Origin: Muribaculaceae bacterium
GTDB lineage: Bacteria; Bacteroidota; Bacteroidia; Bacteroidales; Muribaculaceae
Length of the DNA: 64,000 bases
Direction of reading: 5' to 3'
Assembly (NCBI GenBank): GCA_017405965.1
Contig: JAFQZK010000003.1
Span: 124,001 to 188,000 of the forward strand
The notes beneath the pieces are model-generated. The model was not told the origin of the DNA and did no database searches. It saw only the letters and a list, made by a program, of their open reading frames with translations. The position numbers were made by a program, and so were the translations under genes. Positions 62,914 through 64,000 of the stretch are shown here, one piece after another. Positions within the stretch are counted from its first letter, which is position 1. Every line of letters begins with the position of its first letter.

Positions 62914-63244
62914 AAAACGCTATTCTCAATGATTGTCTTTCAATCCGCTAAATTACAACAAAAACGCTGAATATCCGAGGCTGAACGACAAAAACCTGAT
63001 CTGCACTCGTGAAGGCGGCGTCATTGGAAACCTCTCCTGACTGTCCTTTTCAATCCTAAGATGTGCTGTGTTACTCCGCATTTTACGGGAAAATCGGGAG
63101 TGCTAGTCCGCCTTTTCAGTGTTTTTTCCCTCATCGCTTCTGGCTTTTGGCAGTGGGGCGTGGTGGAGATTTTTGCCGAAATGTTGGTTAGGTCTAAAAT
63201 GCGTTGTACCTTTGCAGTATCACATAAAATTATAGACTGAAGAA
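62914..63244. other. 331-bp divergent intergenic region
   Basis: Between divergent yaaA and the 63245 gene. Contains the promoter at 63184-63214 and a possible minus-strand -7 near 62950. A 59-codon open frame (63061-63240) spans the promoter, has no recognisable features, and I do not call it. No RNA gene or repeat seen. Confidence 0.7.
63184..63214 (+). promoter_or_regulatory. Promoter of the 63245 lipoprotein gene
   Basis: TTG at 63184-63186 and TACCTTTG at 63207-63214, spaced 20 bp, 30 bp before the ATG. Confidence 0.8.
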
Positions 63245-63853
63245 ATGAAAAAGATGAAATTGTGGATGATGGCCGCCATCCTGTTTTGCGGCTTTACTTG
63301 TGTGACTTCGTGCAATGGCAATGCCGGCACTGATAAGGCAGAGAAAGAAACAGCCAGTATCGAGCTGGATGAAACTGTTACGTCGGTTATCGACAAATAT
63401 CTCATTGACTCAATCGGCAAGCATTATGCCGGTAATGGTATGTGCATCCCCGCTGTGTCTTATCAAACCAATGAAATGACTAACGACAGCTTGTTTGTGT
63501 GGGGCGACTACTGGGTATTCAAGTACAATATTGTGGGTGATACCCTGAAGTGTGCATCGGGAGGAAGCCATCCTGGAAAAATGTTGCTCCTCAAGAATAA
63601 TAAAGGTGAATACAAGGTGGTATCGTTTGAACAAGTCGAGGACGGTCATGGCAATATGGAGAGTGCAAAGCGCATTTTCGGTAAATACTATGATGATTTC
63701 CACGCCGCTAACAGCGATGAGAATCACCGCGAGGAAGTCCGTGCAGCCGCAATCGCCGACTTTGTGAAAGCCAAAAAGCTGCACGTCAAGCACTATCAGG
63801 ACTACGGCTGGCCCGCCAAGAAGATTCCCGTCGACACCGTTAGCGCGAAATAA
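63245..63853 (+). CDS. Hypothetical lipoprotein
   Basis: 202 residues. A lipoprotein signal ends FTCVTSCNGN (lipobox Cys about 20 residues in). The mature protein is small and mixed: a helical start (SVIDKYLIDSIGKHY), a beta region with VWGDYWVFKYNIVGDTLKCA and KMLLLKNNKGEYKVVSFE, and a helical end (FVKAKKLHVKHYQDY). No family recognised. Periplasmic side of a membrane by prediction. Followed 82 bp later by cinA on the same strand. Confidence 0.75.
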   Translation: MKKMKLWMMAAILFCGFTCVTSCNGNAGTDKAEKETASIELDETVTSVIDKYLIDSIGKHYAGNGMCIPAVSYQTNEMTNDSLFVWGDYWVFKYNIVGDTLKCASGGSHPGKMLLLKNNKGEYKVVSFEQVEDGHGNMESAKRIFGKYYDDFHAANSDENHREEVRAAAIADFVKAKKLHVKHYQDYGWPAKKIPVDTVSAK

Positions 63854-63935
63854 AGGTTAAAGGTTAGAGGTTACAGGTTATCAAGTCTCAGACAGCGGTA
63901 ACTGTACTTACAACTCAGAAACTTAAAACTGAATA

Positions 63936-64000
63936 ATGAAATACAGCATTATTGCCATCGGTGACGAGTTGCTCATCGGGCAGGTCACCGACACCAACTC
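63936..64000 (+). CDS. cinA: CinA-like protein, 5' end only
   Basis: The gene starts at the ATG at 63936 and runs off the window; 21 codons are visible, beginning MKYSIIAIGDELLIGQVTDT. This matches the start of CinA (competence/damage-inducible protein A, nucleotide pyrophosphatase with a molybdopterin-binding-like fold), whose hallmark is the xxxxGDELLxGxxxDTN start. The short visible part still makes the assignment strong; everything beyond 64000 is unseen. Confidence 0.9.
   Translation, partial: MKYSIIAIGDELLIGQVTDTN

Noticed and set aside
63061-63240. 59-codon plus-strand open frame before the 63245 lipoprotein gene
   Set aside because: It contains the -33/-7 promoter of the next gene and has no signal, motif or homology that I can see.
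1-64000. tRNA, rRNA, CRISPR arrays or an intact transposase
   Set aside because: I scanned intergenic regions for tRNA-like T-loop sequence, rRNA-like stretches, regularly spaced repeats and transposase frames and found none convincing; a proper tRNAscan-SE and CRISPR search would settle it.

Overview
The window looks like a chromosome fragment from a gut-type Bacteroidales, most likely Muribaculaceae or Prevotellaceae-like. The evidence is repeated Bacteroidetes promoters (TAnnTTTG at -7 with TTTG/TTG at -33), the absence of Shine-Dalgarno sequences, type IX secretion (T9SS) proteins PorU and PorV, a NigD-like lipoprotein, a DUF3467 protein, and many exported proteins ending in two dockerin-like EF-hand repeats. 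Housekeeping genes are GC-rich; several accessory genes are clearly AT-richer. I found no rRNA, tRNA, CRISPR array or intact transposase.

Layout. 1-4800: end of a TolC-like gene, HlyD-type adaptor, two ABC-2 permeases and a phosphopantetheinyl transferase. 4866-13278: two PorU-like C25 sortases flanking rex and a FAH-like gene. 13279-18050: a gene-poor, repeat-rich stretch, then a mosaic TPR/LuxR-like lipoprotein, a small exported protein and the first dockerin-tailed protein. 18051-22482: a 56-residue ferredoxin (minus strand), a SUI1-family factor and an AddA/RecB-like helicase-nuclease. 22483-25551: an AT-rich insert with a GIY-YIG/DUF4357 gene and a NACHT NTPase, a candidate anti-phage module. 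25552-28216: argS and a Bax-inhibitor-1 protein. 28217-39257: three dockerin-tailed exported proteins (BspA-like repeat protein, GH13 amylase, NAGPA-type glycosidase) interleaved with porV, ispF and an acyltransferase. 39457-44366: sufBCDS. 44395-47356: two tandem CotH-dockerin proteins. 47658-51943 (minus): glycosyltransferase, cysS, DUF3467, NigD-like, lolD. 52011-54625: metK with a structured leader and recA, convergent. 54833-60122: two tandem paralogous dockerin-tailed proteins. 60202-62913 (minus): M48 protease, membrane protein, yaaA. 63245-64000: a lipoprotein and the start of cinA.

The theme of the window is surface export. Eight exported proteins of unrelated body architecture share a C-terminal pair of dockerin-like Ca-binding loops, and the same window carries PorV and two PorU-like sortases. 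None of the eight shows a C-terminal T9SS sorting domain that I can recognise. A dockerin-like tail used for surface attachment, assembly or sorting is the most interesting system-level inference here, and it is unproven. Second is the GIY-YIG/NACHT pair. At DNA level there are 9-bp ATCTAGAAN intergenic arrays at three loci, a 10-bp array after metK, an 87-bp duplication of the 3' end of the Bax-inhibitor gene with its terminator, and a 32-bp repeat next to two minus-strand terminators.
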